6,137 nt of DNA from Lentisphaerota bacterium. Lineage in GTDB: Bacteria; Verrucomicrobiota; Kiritimatiellia; RFP12; UBA3636. Numbering within the stretch: the stretch's first letter is position 1; each line of letters opens with the position of its first letter. Made by a program: the position numbers and the translations under genes. The notes under the pieces are model-generated. The model searched no databases and had not been told where the DNA came from. It worked only from the letters and a program-made list of their open reading frames with translations. Below, one piece after another: positions 1 through 5,875 of this stretch. The stretch spans positions 1 to 6,137 of the forward strand of contig JALHHX010000132.1 of NCBI GenBank assembly GCA_022837245.1, written 5' to 3'.

Positions 1-1090
1 TCTTGTCGGCCTCGGTCAACTCCCCGTCTTCTCCGGTAATCGACTTCGAATCGAGACTCCACGGCGAGTTCAGCAGCCATTCGATTCCCAGTTCGCTCAA
101 GTCGTCGACGATTATCTCGACAAACCTCGCCTCGATGAGGACCTGTGGCGGCGTGGTGTCTAGCGCCTCCACTATGTCTCCGATCAGCTTCAGGTTTTCG
201 CGGCTGTTGCGCACGAACAACGTGTGGGAGCCCCTGTCGAAAAGCAGCGCCGAGCCCGGCTGCTCAGGCACCATGGCCGCGATGATGGTTTCGAGCGTGG
301 TTTTTTCGGTCGAGGGCACCGTCGCCTTCTGCGTCAGCAAAGACACGTCGTTCACCGCCTTCTTGCCGTCCCCTCCCACGGGTAGCCAGTCGGTGGCCTT
401 CATCTGTATCCCCTGACGCAGCCTGTAGATCCGCGTTTCAAGCGGACGCGTCGCCGCGTCGGATTTCGTGACCCAGATCACGGTTTCACCGACGTGGAAC
501 TCCACGCCGAGGTTGCGCGAGGCGTAGTGCAGCACCTCGCGCAGCGGCACGTCGGTCGCCTCAATCGTGAGGCGCTTGCCCCCCCCCAGATCATGGTCGG
601 ATATTATGTTCAAGCCCATGTTGGCAGAGAGCGCGGCAATCAGCCCGGAGAGCGGCGCGTCCCTTAGGCTCAGGCTTACCGGCTGGTCAAGTTGGGCGTT
701 CATGGGGCTTTCGGGGTTCAAGTTGTCCAGCGGCAACGGCTGCGTGGTGCCCCTCAACCCATACCTGTCCGGCAGCTTCAGCGCGTCGAGCGCCTCGGAG
801 GCCATCCGGGCGCGGTCGATCTCTGCCTCGTCCCTGTAGCGGGCCGCCGCCTCCCGCTGCACGGCGAGAAGCACTTTTCTGCGGAGGTCTTCCAGACCTG
901 GGGTTTCTGGCTCTGAATACGAAATCTCGGCGCATTCGAGCAACGCCGCATTGTATTCGCCTGCCTCGTAAAGCTCTTGCGCCTTGGACAAATAGTCGGA
1001 ACCGGATGTGGCCATCGGCGACAAGCACCCTCCAACGAAAAACAACGCCGTGATTGGCAGCAAACCGTGAAAAGAGAGTTTCAATTGCAT
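1..1090 (-). CDS. Secretin-like outer-membrane lipoprotein, N-terminal part (cut by window edge)
   Basis: Reading leftward from the ATG at 1090 gives 363 in-frame codons with no stop before the window edge. The N terminus is a lipoprotein signal: hydrophobic residues 10-19, then V-G-G-C with the lipid-accepting Cys at 22. Residues 32-105 are helical and TPR-like. Residues 136-208 look like an STN/N0 domain (SLRDAPLSGLIAALS, then LTIEATDVPLREVL). Residues 257-311 look like a secretin N-domain ring, and the following QVLIEARFVEI (316-326) with the dipeptide ELGIEW is typical of the stretch entering the secretin barrel domain. Secretins form the outer-membrane pore of type II secretion or type IV pilus machines; which one cannot be told here. 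The missing C-terminal part should hold the beta-barrel. No strong Shine-Dalgarno precedes 1090, but no other in-frame start gives a signal peptide. A run of nine G occurs at codons 168-171. Confidence 0.8.
   Translation of the reverse strand, partial: MQLKLSFHGLLPITALFFVGGCLSPMATSGSDYLSKAQELYEAGEYNAALLECAEISYSEPETPGLEDLRRKVLLAVQREAAARYRDEAEIDRARMASEALDALKLPDRYGLRGTTQPLPLDNLNPESPMNAQLDQPVSLSLRDAPLSGLIAALSANMGLNIISDHDLGGGKRLTIEATDVPLREVLHYASRNLGVEFHVGETVIWVTKSDAATRPLETRIYRLRQGIQMKATDWLPVGGDGKKAVNDVSLLTQKATVPSTEKTTLETIIAAMVPEQPGSALLFDRGSHTLFVRNSRENLKLIGDIVEALDTTPPQVLIEARFVEIIVDDLSELGIEWLLNSPWSLDSKSITGEDGELTEADK
579..587. repeat. Homopolymer tract of nine C (nine G in the coding strand)
   Basis: Nine consecutive C on the plus strand lie inside the secretin-like gene and encode part of Leu-Gly-Gly-Gly at residues 168-171. 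The reading frame is intact on both sides in this copy. Tracts of this length are prone to slipped-strand mispairing and to sequencing error. Confidence 0.9.
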
Positions 1091-1323
1091 GGCATTAATG
1101 GCAAAAACACTGGTGAGCGCAACCGGAGCGATCGGGCAACCACTCTATTAACAGTCGCTCGTGCAAAACTATACCAAAAAACGTCTGCCCATGAAACAAT
1201 TTAATCCAACAGGAAACGCGACAAAACGCGGCCTTGCGCAATTTAGCGGAAAGGTATAAAATGCCGCCATTGCAATTTGGTGCAATTAGTTTCGCGAAAA
1301 AAGAGGAAAGGGAGCGGAGGAAG
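1091..1323. other. Divergent intergenic region between secretin-like gene and cold-shock/DUF1294 gene
   Basis: The region must carry promoters for both flanking genes. For the plus strand, TATAAA at 1255-1260 is a reasonable -10 box, but only a poor TTGCGC (1234-1239, spacing 15) sits where a -35 would be. For the minus strand, TATAGT (complement of 1168-1173) is a possible -10 without a good -35. Other visible structure: TGCAATT repeated with a 10-bp period (1271-1277 and 1281-1287), the perfect palindrome TTTCGCGAAA at 1290-1299, and AACGCG repeated near 1215-1230. I see no RNA gene. Confidence 0.5.
1290..1299. repeat. Perfect 10-bp palindrome in the leader of the cold-shock/DUF1294 gene
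   Basis: TTTCGCGAAA is self-complementary and lies 24 bp before the preferred ATG, just downstream of two in-phase TGCAATT copies. It could be a protein-binding site or a minor leader structure. Nothing in the sequence identifies a binding protein. Confidence 0.45.
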
Positions 1324-1893
1324 ATGCGGAAAACAGGCAGGATTGTAGACTGGAATGATGCAAAAGGTTACGGTTTTATAGATTCTGGGGACGGTGGCAG
1401 GCAGGCGTTCGTGCATATCAACGATTTTCCCCGGGGGTCGCGGCGCCCAGTTGACGGCGACGAGGTCAGCTACGAAGAGGCGGAAGACAAACGCGGACGC
1501 CCGAAGGCGGCAGAGGCGAGGCTCGCAGTTGGCGGCGTGTCGTTCCACCCGGCGGCGTCGGCGGGATTGGCGGCACTCCTCGCGCTTGCGGCTGTTGGGG
1601 GGATCGCCGCGGCTGAGCTCGCGCCATGGTGGGTGCCCGCGGCTTTTATCACGGCAAGCTTGGTCGCAGTGGCGGCATATGGACTTGATAAGAAGGCAGC
1701 AGCAACAGACGGCAGGAGGATTCCTGACGTGGTGCTGCACTTCCTGTCTATTGCCGGAGGCTGGCCTGGGGCCTTCTACGCGCAACGCCGATTCCACCAC
1801 AAGACGCGGAAGACGGCCTTCCAATTCGTGTTCGCCCTGACTATCCTTTTGAATGTCACGGCGCTCTTCCTATTCTGCTGGAGTTGCCCTTAA
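1324..1893 (+). CDS. Cold-shock domain fused to DUF1294 membrane domain
   Basis: This 189-aa protein has two parts. Residues 1-67 form a cold-shock (OB-fold) nucleic-acid-binding domain with RNP1-like KGYGFI (14-19) and RNP2-like AFVHI (28-32). Residues 76-187 are hydrophobic, with probable membrane segments near 78-98, 102-120, 138-152 and 168-186. They include the DUF1294 signature Y-G-x-D-K at 119-123 and GGWPGA followed by RRFHHKTRK (145-162). CSD-DUF1294 fusions are a known family of unknown function; binding of RNA or single-stranded DNA at the membrane is the usual inference. I chose the ATG at 1324 because the CSD begins there and GGAGG lies just upstream (1316-1320, only 3 nt spacing, with GGGAG further out). 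In-frame starts at 1261 (ATG) and 1234 (TTG) would add 21 or 30 residues outside the domain; the ATG at 1261 has AAAGG upstream and cannot be excluded. The stop overlaps the facing gene's stop. Confidence 0.85.
   Translation: MRKTGRIVDWNDAKGYGFIDSGDGGRQAFVHINDFPRGSRRPVDGDEVSYEEAEDKRGRPKAAEARLAVGGVSFHPAASAGLAALLALAAVGGIAAAELAPWWVPAAFITASLVAVAAYGLDKKAAATDGRRIPDVVLHFLSIAGGWPGAFYAQRRFHHKTRKTAFQFVFALTILLNVTALFLFCWSCP
1890..1893. other. Shared stop codons of two convergent genes (TTAA)
   Basis: The plus-strand gene ends with TAA at 1891-1893 and the minus-strand operon ends with TAA read from 1892 to 1890. The coding regions therefore overlap by three bases, and there is no intergenic space. No GC-rich hairpin followed by a T-run is visible near either end, so each transcript probably continues antisense into its neighbour. 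Confidence 0.9.
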
Positions 1894-3026
1894 GACCACT
1901 GGCCTGCGTCAATATCGGGATCTTGGAAGAACTCTGTGAGGGCCTTCTTCTCTACAATGCCGCCCGTCTCGTCGGCCTCGGGAGGCTGAAGCTTCCATTT
2001 CGGCCCGGGGAATACAGGCGTTTTGAATTCGTCCTGTTCGATGTTATGCGCCTTTTCCTGGAACTCCATACACGAGCGTATACAGCCTTTCGCTCCACAG
2101 TTGGCCATATAGCCGCAGTGCGTCATTATCTGCTTGATGTATGGGTTGACCATTTTGCCCGGAAACTCGGGATTCGGCCTATACCACGAAGCTCCTCCCA
2201 AAGCATGCGTGATTTTGTACGCAAGTTCCTCTGACATGTTCGTATTTTCAATATCAAGATTCAGTCCGGGGAAATACCGCTTCAAGAATGGCGAACACTT
2301 GTAGTTGATGCCATGATGCGTAGCCGTGCAACGCCCCATGTGGACATCGCCCCACGAATATTCCTGGTCATCTATTTTTATCGTGATCTTAGATCCGTCT
2401 TTGCCCGGGATCGCATTGCCCGGACAGTCCGGAACGCACTTCATGCAACGCTTGCAAATCGTCCCTGGCTTGATCAGGGGATCCGCCTCCAACTCCGCGT
2501 CAGTGAGAATATTGCCAATACGCACGCGCGGCCCGAAGACGGGATGCAGGAACACCTTGGACCACCCGATTTCTCCAAGCCCGCAGGCCATGGCGGCGAT
2601 GCGTACGTTTATGTTCACATCGGGCACAGGCCGCCCCGGCACTGGATCCGGGTTTTCCTGGTACATTTCCACCACGCCCGGATAAACCGGCACGGCCTCG
2701 AAACCGTGCGCCTCGATGAAACGTGCAAGCTCATCAGTCACTATCGGACGAAACACCGTGTTGAGACGATTGTAGGAATAATAGGTGTAGTTATTCCAAT
2801 GCGTGCCCTCGGTAATGCCGCGGTAGGCGCTGCGCGGTATAGGCATCACAATAGAAATGACTGACTTGCAATCCGGAAATATATTGAGCGGGTGCATGCG
2901 CTCAGGCGCTTCTGAAAAACGGCTGATAGGCGCCACTCCTACAATTTCGCCGCCCTCGCCGCAACCCCCGATTTTCTTCGCAAGGCCCTTCAGCATTCTG
3001 GATGTAAGTTTTTTATTCTCAGACAT
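1890..3026 (-). CDS. QueG/reductive-dehalogenase-like Fe-S protein, paralog 3 (divergent, 378 aa)
   Basis: Fourth and last gene of the operon. The ATG at 3026 overlaps the previous stop by 8 nt (ATGTCTGA), and GGAG lies 7 nt upstream; an in-frame extension to 3152 would run inside the preceding gene and lacks homology. The N-terminal half matches the two upstream paralogs: EIVGVAP (27-33), HPLNIFPDCKSVI (45-57), YRGITEGTHW (68-77), EAHGFEAVPVY (105-115), GLGEIGWSK (149-157), then GNILTDAELEADP (171-183). A ferredoxin-type motif follows, C191-x2-C194-x2-C197-x3-C201-P. Beyond it the protein differs from its neighbours: C233 and C244 are 10 residues apart, then a long insertion leads to C304, C310, C315 and C319. 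The last pair (C-I-R-S-C-M-x-x-Q-E) aligns with the C-x3-C of the paralogs. No Tat signal or membrane segment is seen, so it should be cytoplasmic. A cobamide cofactor is possible by family but unproven, and the substrate is unknown. Confidence 0.8.
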   Translation of the reverse strand: MSENKKLTSRMLKGLAKKIGGCGEGGEIVGVAPISRFSEAPERMHPLNIFPDCKSVISIVMPIPRSAYRGITEGTHWNNYTYYSYNRLNTVFRPIVTDELARFIEAHGFEAVPVYPGVVEMYQENPDPVPGRPVPDVNINVRIAAMACGLGEIGWSKVFLHPVFGPRVRIGNILTDAELEADPLIKPGTICKRCMKCVPDCPGNAIPGKDGSKITIKIDDQEYSWGDVHMGRCTATHHGINYKCSPFLKRYFPGLNLDIENTNMSEELAYKITHALGGASWYRPNPEFPGKMVNPYIKQIMTHCGYMANCGAKGCIRSCMEFQEKAHNIEQDEFKTPVFPGPKWKLQPPEADETGGIVEKKALTEFFQDPDIDAGQWS

Positions 3027-3906
3027 GACGTGTCTCCACTGCTGGTTGATTTTTTGAAATTTTGTTGCCGAAAAAGTCGCGTGCCCAAGGCTCCGACTGT
3101 CTGAACGGGTTTGAGAATTTCTCCTCAGTGGCACCTCGATTCTCAAGAGCACATATGCATGCGCGCCCGCAGGCAGCCCCTACCCGCTCCACGGTTCTGA
3201 AACGCCCTTCGTTTGTCTGGATCGCACCGTTTTTGCAGCGTAGGCAAAGTTTGTTGTCGCGCTCAGCCACAGAACGCTCGAACCCGGCAAATCCCGCCGG
3301 CTTCGTCTTGTCAGCATCCAGGGCACCAAGCGGACACTGAATGGCGCACTCCCCGCAGTCATCGCAAATCCTGGGCTCGAACGGCGCGTCCGCCTCTACA
3401 TCGGCATCGGTCAGCAGCATCGCGAAACGCTGCCTCGGACCAAACTCCGGCGTCAAAAACAGCCCGTTCATGCCAGTCTCTCCCAGCCCGGCGGCCTGCG
3501 CCAGCGTCCTGTATTTCAATATCACGTTCGGCGCCGGTTTGCCAGGCGCAACTGGCACGCCTATCGCCTGGCCGCTTGGGCTGTCGTAGGCGAAAAGGGG
3601 GACAGCCTCGAAACCATGTGCCTCCATCCAGATCGTGATGTCATACGTAGTCTTGGCAAGAAAGTTGTCTTCAAGTTCATAGAAGCCGAATGTAGGAAAG
3701 GAGTTGTCAAGATCTGTTCCCTGCTCGATTCCGCGCAGTGTTCCGCGCAGCACTTTGCGGCCAACGACAATCACGGCCTTTGCCTGTGGGAAGATCGACA
3801 GCGGGTTTTCTTCCGCAGGCAGATAGCGCAAAGATTCCGTCGACGCAATCCCCACCAGATCCGCTCCTAATTCGCGTGCGGCTTTTTTGATTTCCCGGGA
3901 TGTCAT
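3019..3906 (-). CDS. QueG/reductive-dehalogenase-like double 4Fe-4S protein, paralog 2 (295 aa)
   Basis: Third gene of the operon. The ATG at 3906 follows the preceding stop by 2 nt, and its AAAGGAGG ribosome site (3916-3923, 9 nt spacing) is embedded in the last codons of that gene. The N-terminal domain carries superfamily hallmarks: ELGADLVGIA (12-21), KAVIVVGR (43-50), RGTLRGIEQGT (54-64), EAHGFEAVPLF (95-105), QAAGLGETG (137-145), FGPRQRF (155-161) and LLTDADVEADAP (164-175). Cluster-1 ligands are C181, C184, C187 and C191-P. Likely second-site ligands are C221-x2-C224 and C246-x3-C250. QueG reduces epoxyqueuosine in tRNA using cobalamin and two 4Fe-4S clusters, and reductive dehalogenases share the fold. 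This protein lacks QueG's C-terminal HEAT repeats and has no Tat signal, so neither name should be transferred. It is likely a cytoplasmic reductase or electron carrier of unknown substrate. Confidence 0.82.
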   Translation of the reverse strand: MTSREIKKAARELGADLVGIASTESLRYLPAEENPLSIFPQAKAVIVVGRKVLRGTLRGIEQGTDLDNSFPTFGFYELEDNFLAKTTYDITIWMEAHGFEAVPLFAYDSPSGQAIGVPVAPGKPAPNVILKYRTLAQAAGLGETGMNGLFLTPEFGPRQRFAMLLTDADVEADAPFEPRICDDCGECAIQCPLGALDADKTKPAGFAGFERSVAERDNKLCLRCKNGAIQTNEGRFRTVERVGAACGRACICALENRGATEEKFSNPFRQSEPWARDFFGNKISKNQPAVETRHV

Positions 3907-3908
3907 TT

Positions 3909-4697
3909 TTACTTGCCTCCTTTCGTCGCAAGCGGGTGTAACGCCACTCGCCCATTCAGGTCTCGCGTCCATATTGAACGTTTGCGGAACGTTTCGTGGA
4001 ATTTGTTGTCGATTCTATCCTCGAGCGCAACCATGCAGGCGCGTCCGCATGCGGCGGCGATCCTGTCGAGGCGCTCGTAAGAGAGCGCGTCGCCATCGAA
4101 CTTACCGTTCTGGCATACACCGCAGATCTGCGTGTTGAGGGAGAAAAGTCCTCCATCCGAATGAGCCATGGCGGAGAGCGGACAAGCCTTGAGGCAGGCG
4201 TCGCAGCCGTCGCAAAAATCGACGTCGGCAGGTGCGTCGCCTTCCAGCACTAGGTCGGTAAGAATCAGACCGAAGCGCTGACGATGACCGAACTCCCGCG
4301 TCAAGAAGAAGCCGCCTTTGCCTACGGATCCCAGTCCAGCCTCGCGCGCAAGCGCCTTGGTGTCCATCCCCGCACCACCTCCGAGCAACGGCACTGCCTC
4401 GGCTCCAGCAGCCTCAATAGCGTGGGCGACCTGATGTATGGTCCGGATCAGGAACGTCCTCTCGTTCCAGCTCTTGCCGTATTCATGGTAAGTGCTGCCG
4501 AAGTTCGTACCCTCCTCCACGCCGCGCAACGCACCACGTACGATACTGCGACCTAGGACTATCACCGATTGGCAGAGTGGCTGGATATTGCGGGGGTTCG
4601 CGGTTCCAGGCCATTTCTCCCATCTGTAGGCGGGGGCTATACCCACCAGTTCAGCGCCCGCCCGGCGCGCTTCTTCTTTTAGAGTTTTTGCGTCCAT
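3909..4697 (-). CDS. QueG/reductive-dehalogenase-like double 4Fe-4S protein, paralog 1 (262 aa)
   Basis: Second gene of the operon, 28 bp after the regulator's stop. The ATG at 4697 is chosen because homology with paralog 2 begins there (both have K-x-x-A-R-x-x-G-A-x-L-V-G-I-A) and AAGGAG lies 11 nt upstream; the longer in-frame form to 4856 would overlap the regulator. Motifs: RGALRGVEEGT (54-64), GAEAVPLL (98-105), EAGLGSVGKGGFFL (119-132, resembling the GxxGK segment of QueG), FGHRQRF (136-142) and LILTDLVLEGDAP (144-156). Cluster-1 ligands are C162, C165, C168 and C172-P; second-site candidates are C192-x2-C195 and C217-x3-C221, with the same spacings as paralog 2. It is the shortest of the three. 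Compared with paralog 2 it lacks about 17 residues after the VPLL segment, where paralogs 2 and 3 carry a proline-rich stretch. It is predicted to be cytoplasmic, with unknown substrate; cobamide binding is possible by family only. Confidence 0.82.
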   Translation of the reverse strand: MDAKTLKEEARRAGAELVGIAPAYRWEKWPGTANPRNIQPLCQSVIVLGRSIVRGALRGVEEGTNFGSTYHEYGKSWNERTFLIRTIHQVAHAIEAAGAEAVPLLGGGAGMDTKALAREAGLGSVGKGGFFLTREFGHRQRFGLILTDLVLEGDAPADVDFCDGCDACLKACPLSAMAHSDGGLFSLNTQICGVCQNGKFDGDALSYERLDRIAAACGRACMVALEDRIDNKFHETFRKRSIWTRDLNGRVALHPLATKGGK

Positions 4698-4725
4698 GTT
4701 TTCCGAATCTCCTTGGTTGTCGGGT

Positions 4726-5457
4726 TCAATCTGAATAAGGGTGTCCCAATGAAAATGATATTGCGTTGGCCACGCGCCGGACAGCCTGCTCCAGCTCCGG
4801 CGATGGCTCGGAATCTCCGGGGAAAAAAACACCAATCGCACCAGCGAAAATCCCACCTGCGCGAAATATCGGCGCGCCTATGGCAAGTATTTCGGCTTCT
4901 CGGCGCACGGCAAAGCGCTCTTCGCGGATGCGCGCGAGTTCGCGCATCCATTTTTCGGGCGGATCCCCTGGATTTTCTGCCGCCAACGCGGCCTCCACAA
5001 GCGGCATTTCCTCAGGCGGGGCGAAGGCGGCGCAAACTTTCCCGCATGCACTGTGGCTTACAGAGTGAACCTGACCGACCACGAGCACCGGGTCTCCCAC
5101 GACTTCCTTTGGCCACACTACGTCCACCACGATCGAGCGTGATTTGCATGGGGCGGAGAGAAAAACCGGCGCTTTTAGCTCCTCGGCCAACTGCGCCGAA
5201 AATGGGTGGCCGAGACGCCGTAGATCAAGCTTCTTGAGCCGCGCATGAGATAGCTGCAGCACCTTGAGACTAACTCGGTACTTGCGGTTCTTGGCATTTT
5301 GCTCTAGATACCCAGTCTCCACAAGCGTCTTCAGGAGACGGCAGATATTGCTCGATGGCAGCCCAGCCATAGCTGAAATCTCTTTAACGGAGTACGCACC
5401 GCCGTCCTCCGAAAGCATCTCAAGCAATTTAAACCCGTTTGAAAGAGTCCTGTTCAA
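4726..5457 (-). CDS. IclR-family transcriptional regulator, TTG start
   Basis: First gene of the operon, 243 aa, normal length for the family. Residues 1-65 form a winged helix-turn-helix (SVKEISAMAGLPSSNICRLL at 23-42, then L-x-x-x-G-Y-L-E for the wing). Residues 80-240 are the IclR effector-binding domain, with HSACGKVCAAF (135-145) and IGAPIFRAGGIFAGAIGVFF (193-212) at family-typical places. Members sense small organic ligands, often a catabolic substrate, and repress or activate nearby genes. Here the adjacent targets should be the operon itself, including autoregulation. The start is TTG at 5457: AGGGG lies 8 nt upstream, no in-frame ATG exists before the upstream stop at 5488-5490, and the conserved helix begins a few residues later. 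The nearest ATG is out of frame and stops after three codons. Cys at 104, 138 and 142 lie in the effector domain; whether they are functional is unknown. Confidence 0.92.
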   Translation of the reverse strand: MNRTLSNGFKLLEMLSEDGGAYSVKEISAMAGLPSSNICRLLKTLVETGYLEQNAKNRKYRVSLKVLQLSHARLKKLDLRRLGHPFSAQLAEELKAPVFLSAPCKSRSIVVDVVWPKEVVGDPVLVVGQVHSVSHSACGKVCAAFAPPEEMPLVEAALAAENPGDPPEKWMRELARIREERFAVRREAEILAIGAPIFRAGGIFAGAIGVFFPGDSEPSPELEQAVRRVANAISFSLGHPYSD

Positions 5458-5465
5458 TGTCTCAT

Positions 5466-5470
5466 CCCCT
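5466..5470 (-). promoter_or_regulatory. Ribosome binding site supporting the TTG start of the IclR gene
   Basis: AGGGG on the minus strand sits 8 nt before the TTG at 5457. With no in-frame ATG available, this site decides the start. A TTG start suggests deliberately low translation, which is common for autoregulated repressors. Confidence 0.6.
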
Positions 5471-5484
5471 AGAAAACAAGAACA

Positions 5485-5513
5485 ACTCTATTCTATTATG
5501 TGAAACGAGTCAA
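5485..5513 (-). promoter_or_regulatory. Candidate sigma70-type promoter of the IclR-Fe-S operon
   Basis: On the minus strand, TTGACT (complement of 5508-5513) is separated by exactly 17 bp from TAGAGT (complement of 5485-5490). The first matches five of six consensus -35 bases and the second four of six -10 bases. Transcription would begin about 20 nt before the TTG, leaving room for the AGGGG ribosome site. No other pair with good spacing was seen. Confidence 0.5.
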
Positions 5514-5520
5514 TATATGA

Positions 5521-5534
5521 TTTCATTTTTGAAA
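5521..5534. promoter_or_regulatory. Candidate operator: TTTCA-N4-TGAAA inverted repeat
   Basis: A perfect 5-bp inverted repeat with a 4-bp T spacer lies immediately upstream of the proposed -35 box of the operon. A further TGAAA half-site lies within the promoter spacer at 5501-5505. IclR-family proteins commonly bind short pseudo-palindromes close to their own promoters, so this is the best visible candidate. The A/T-rich composition means chance cannot be excluded. Confidence 0.4.
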
Positions 5535-5587
5535 CTAAATTCAGTCCTAATGCTACACGCATGTTAACAACACATAGTCACCATCGC

Positions 5588-5629
5588 GGACGATCCTCCC
5601 TATGCCGCAAAGGATTATAGGGGTAGTCC
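5588..5629. repeat. Interrupted inverted repeat GGAC..CCCTAT / ATAGGG..GTCC
   Basis: CCCTAT (5598-5603) and ATAGGG (5617-5622) are separated by 13 bp and are nested inside GGAC (5588-5591) and GTCC (5626-5629). The outer-to-inner gaps differ (6 bp against 3 bp), so the structure is imperfect. It may be a regulator site or a structured transcript; the sequence does not decide. Confidence 0.5.
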
Positions 5630-5682
5630 CAAGGCGAGAATTCCCAGCCAAAACGTTTGCCAAGCCCCGAAAATCGAGTTTA

Positions 5683-5712
5683 TGTAATCTCGAAGTTTTT
5701 TTCAATATTACA
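5683..5712. promoter_or_regulatory. TGTAAT-N18-ATTACA site, copy 1
   Basis: The arms TGTAAT (5683-5688) and ATTACA (5707-5712) are exact reverse complements. Overall length, the preceding TTA, the following CT-Y-GAA and a downstream CATG match a second site at 5951-5980. A T-run (5696-5702) lies in the spacer. The site has no promoter-like hexamer next to it, so it may be an auxiliary or decayed copy of the second site. Confidence 0.5.
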
Positions 5713-5779
5713 ATAAACGCATGTGTCATGGTGAGGACCCCTCCACTGAGCCAGACTGGCACGAAGCTCCACCCGCCTC

Positions 5780-5875
5780 TAACACGATACGCCTATAACA
5801 CGATACGCCTATAACGCGATACGCCTATAACGCGATACGCCTATAACACGATACGCCTATAACGCGATACGCCAG
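5780..5875. repeat. Six tandem copies of a 16-bp repeat
   Basis: The unit is TAACRCGATACGCCTA, repeated head to tail with no spacer. Starts are 5780, 5796, 5812, 5828, 5844 and 5860; the last copy differs in its final two bases. The only internal variation is the purine R, reading A, A, G, G, A, G along the array. A shortened relative (AACACGCCTA) occurs at 5881-5890. The period is not a multiple of three, which argues against a coding repeat. Confidence 0.95.

Noticed and set aside
3..416. 137-codon plus-strand open frame at the left edge
   Set aside because: It lies opposite the secretin-like gene, whose protein is convincing over the whole stretch; the Ser/Pro-rich product is a typical shadow.
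1243..1824. 193-codon minus-strand open frame
   Set aside because: It is antisense to the cold-shock/DUF1294 gene, which has clear domains; the product is Arg/Pro-rich with no motif.
2313..2864. 183-codon plus-strand open frame
   Set aside because: It is antisense to Fe-S paralog 3 and shows no domain; the GC-rich third positions of the true gene explain it.
1890..4697. Naming the three Fe-S proteins as queG or as respiratory reductive dehalogenases
   Set aside because: HEAT repeats and tRNA-modification context are missing for QueG; the Tat signal and membrane anchor gene are missing for respiratory enzymes. Only superfamily membership is supported.
5674..5702. TCGAG/CTCGA hairpin followed by seven T, resembling a terminator
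   Set aside because: The stem is only 5 bp with a 10-nt loop, no plus-strand gene ends upstream, and it overlaps the better-supported TGTAAT-N18-ATTACA site.
5602..5814. 70-codon plus-strand open frame in the intergenic region
   Set aside because: It has no ribosome site, no recognisable motif, and its end runs into a 16-bp repeat that is not frame-preserving.
5780..5875. CRISPR array
   Set aside because: The 16-bp units abut directly with no unique spacers and are shorter than CRISPR repeats.
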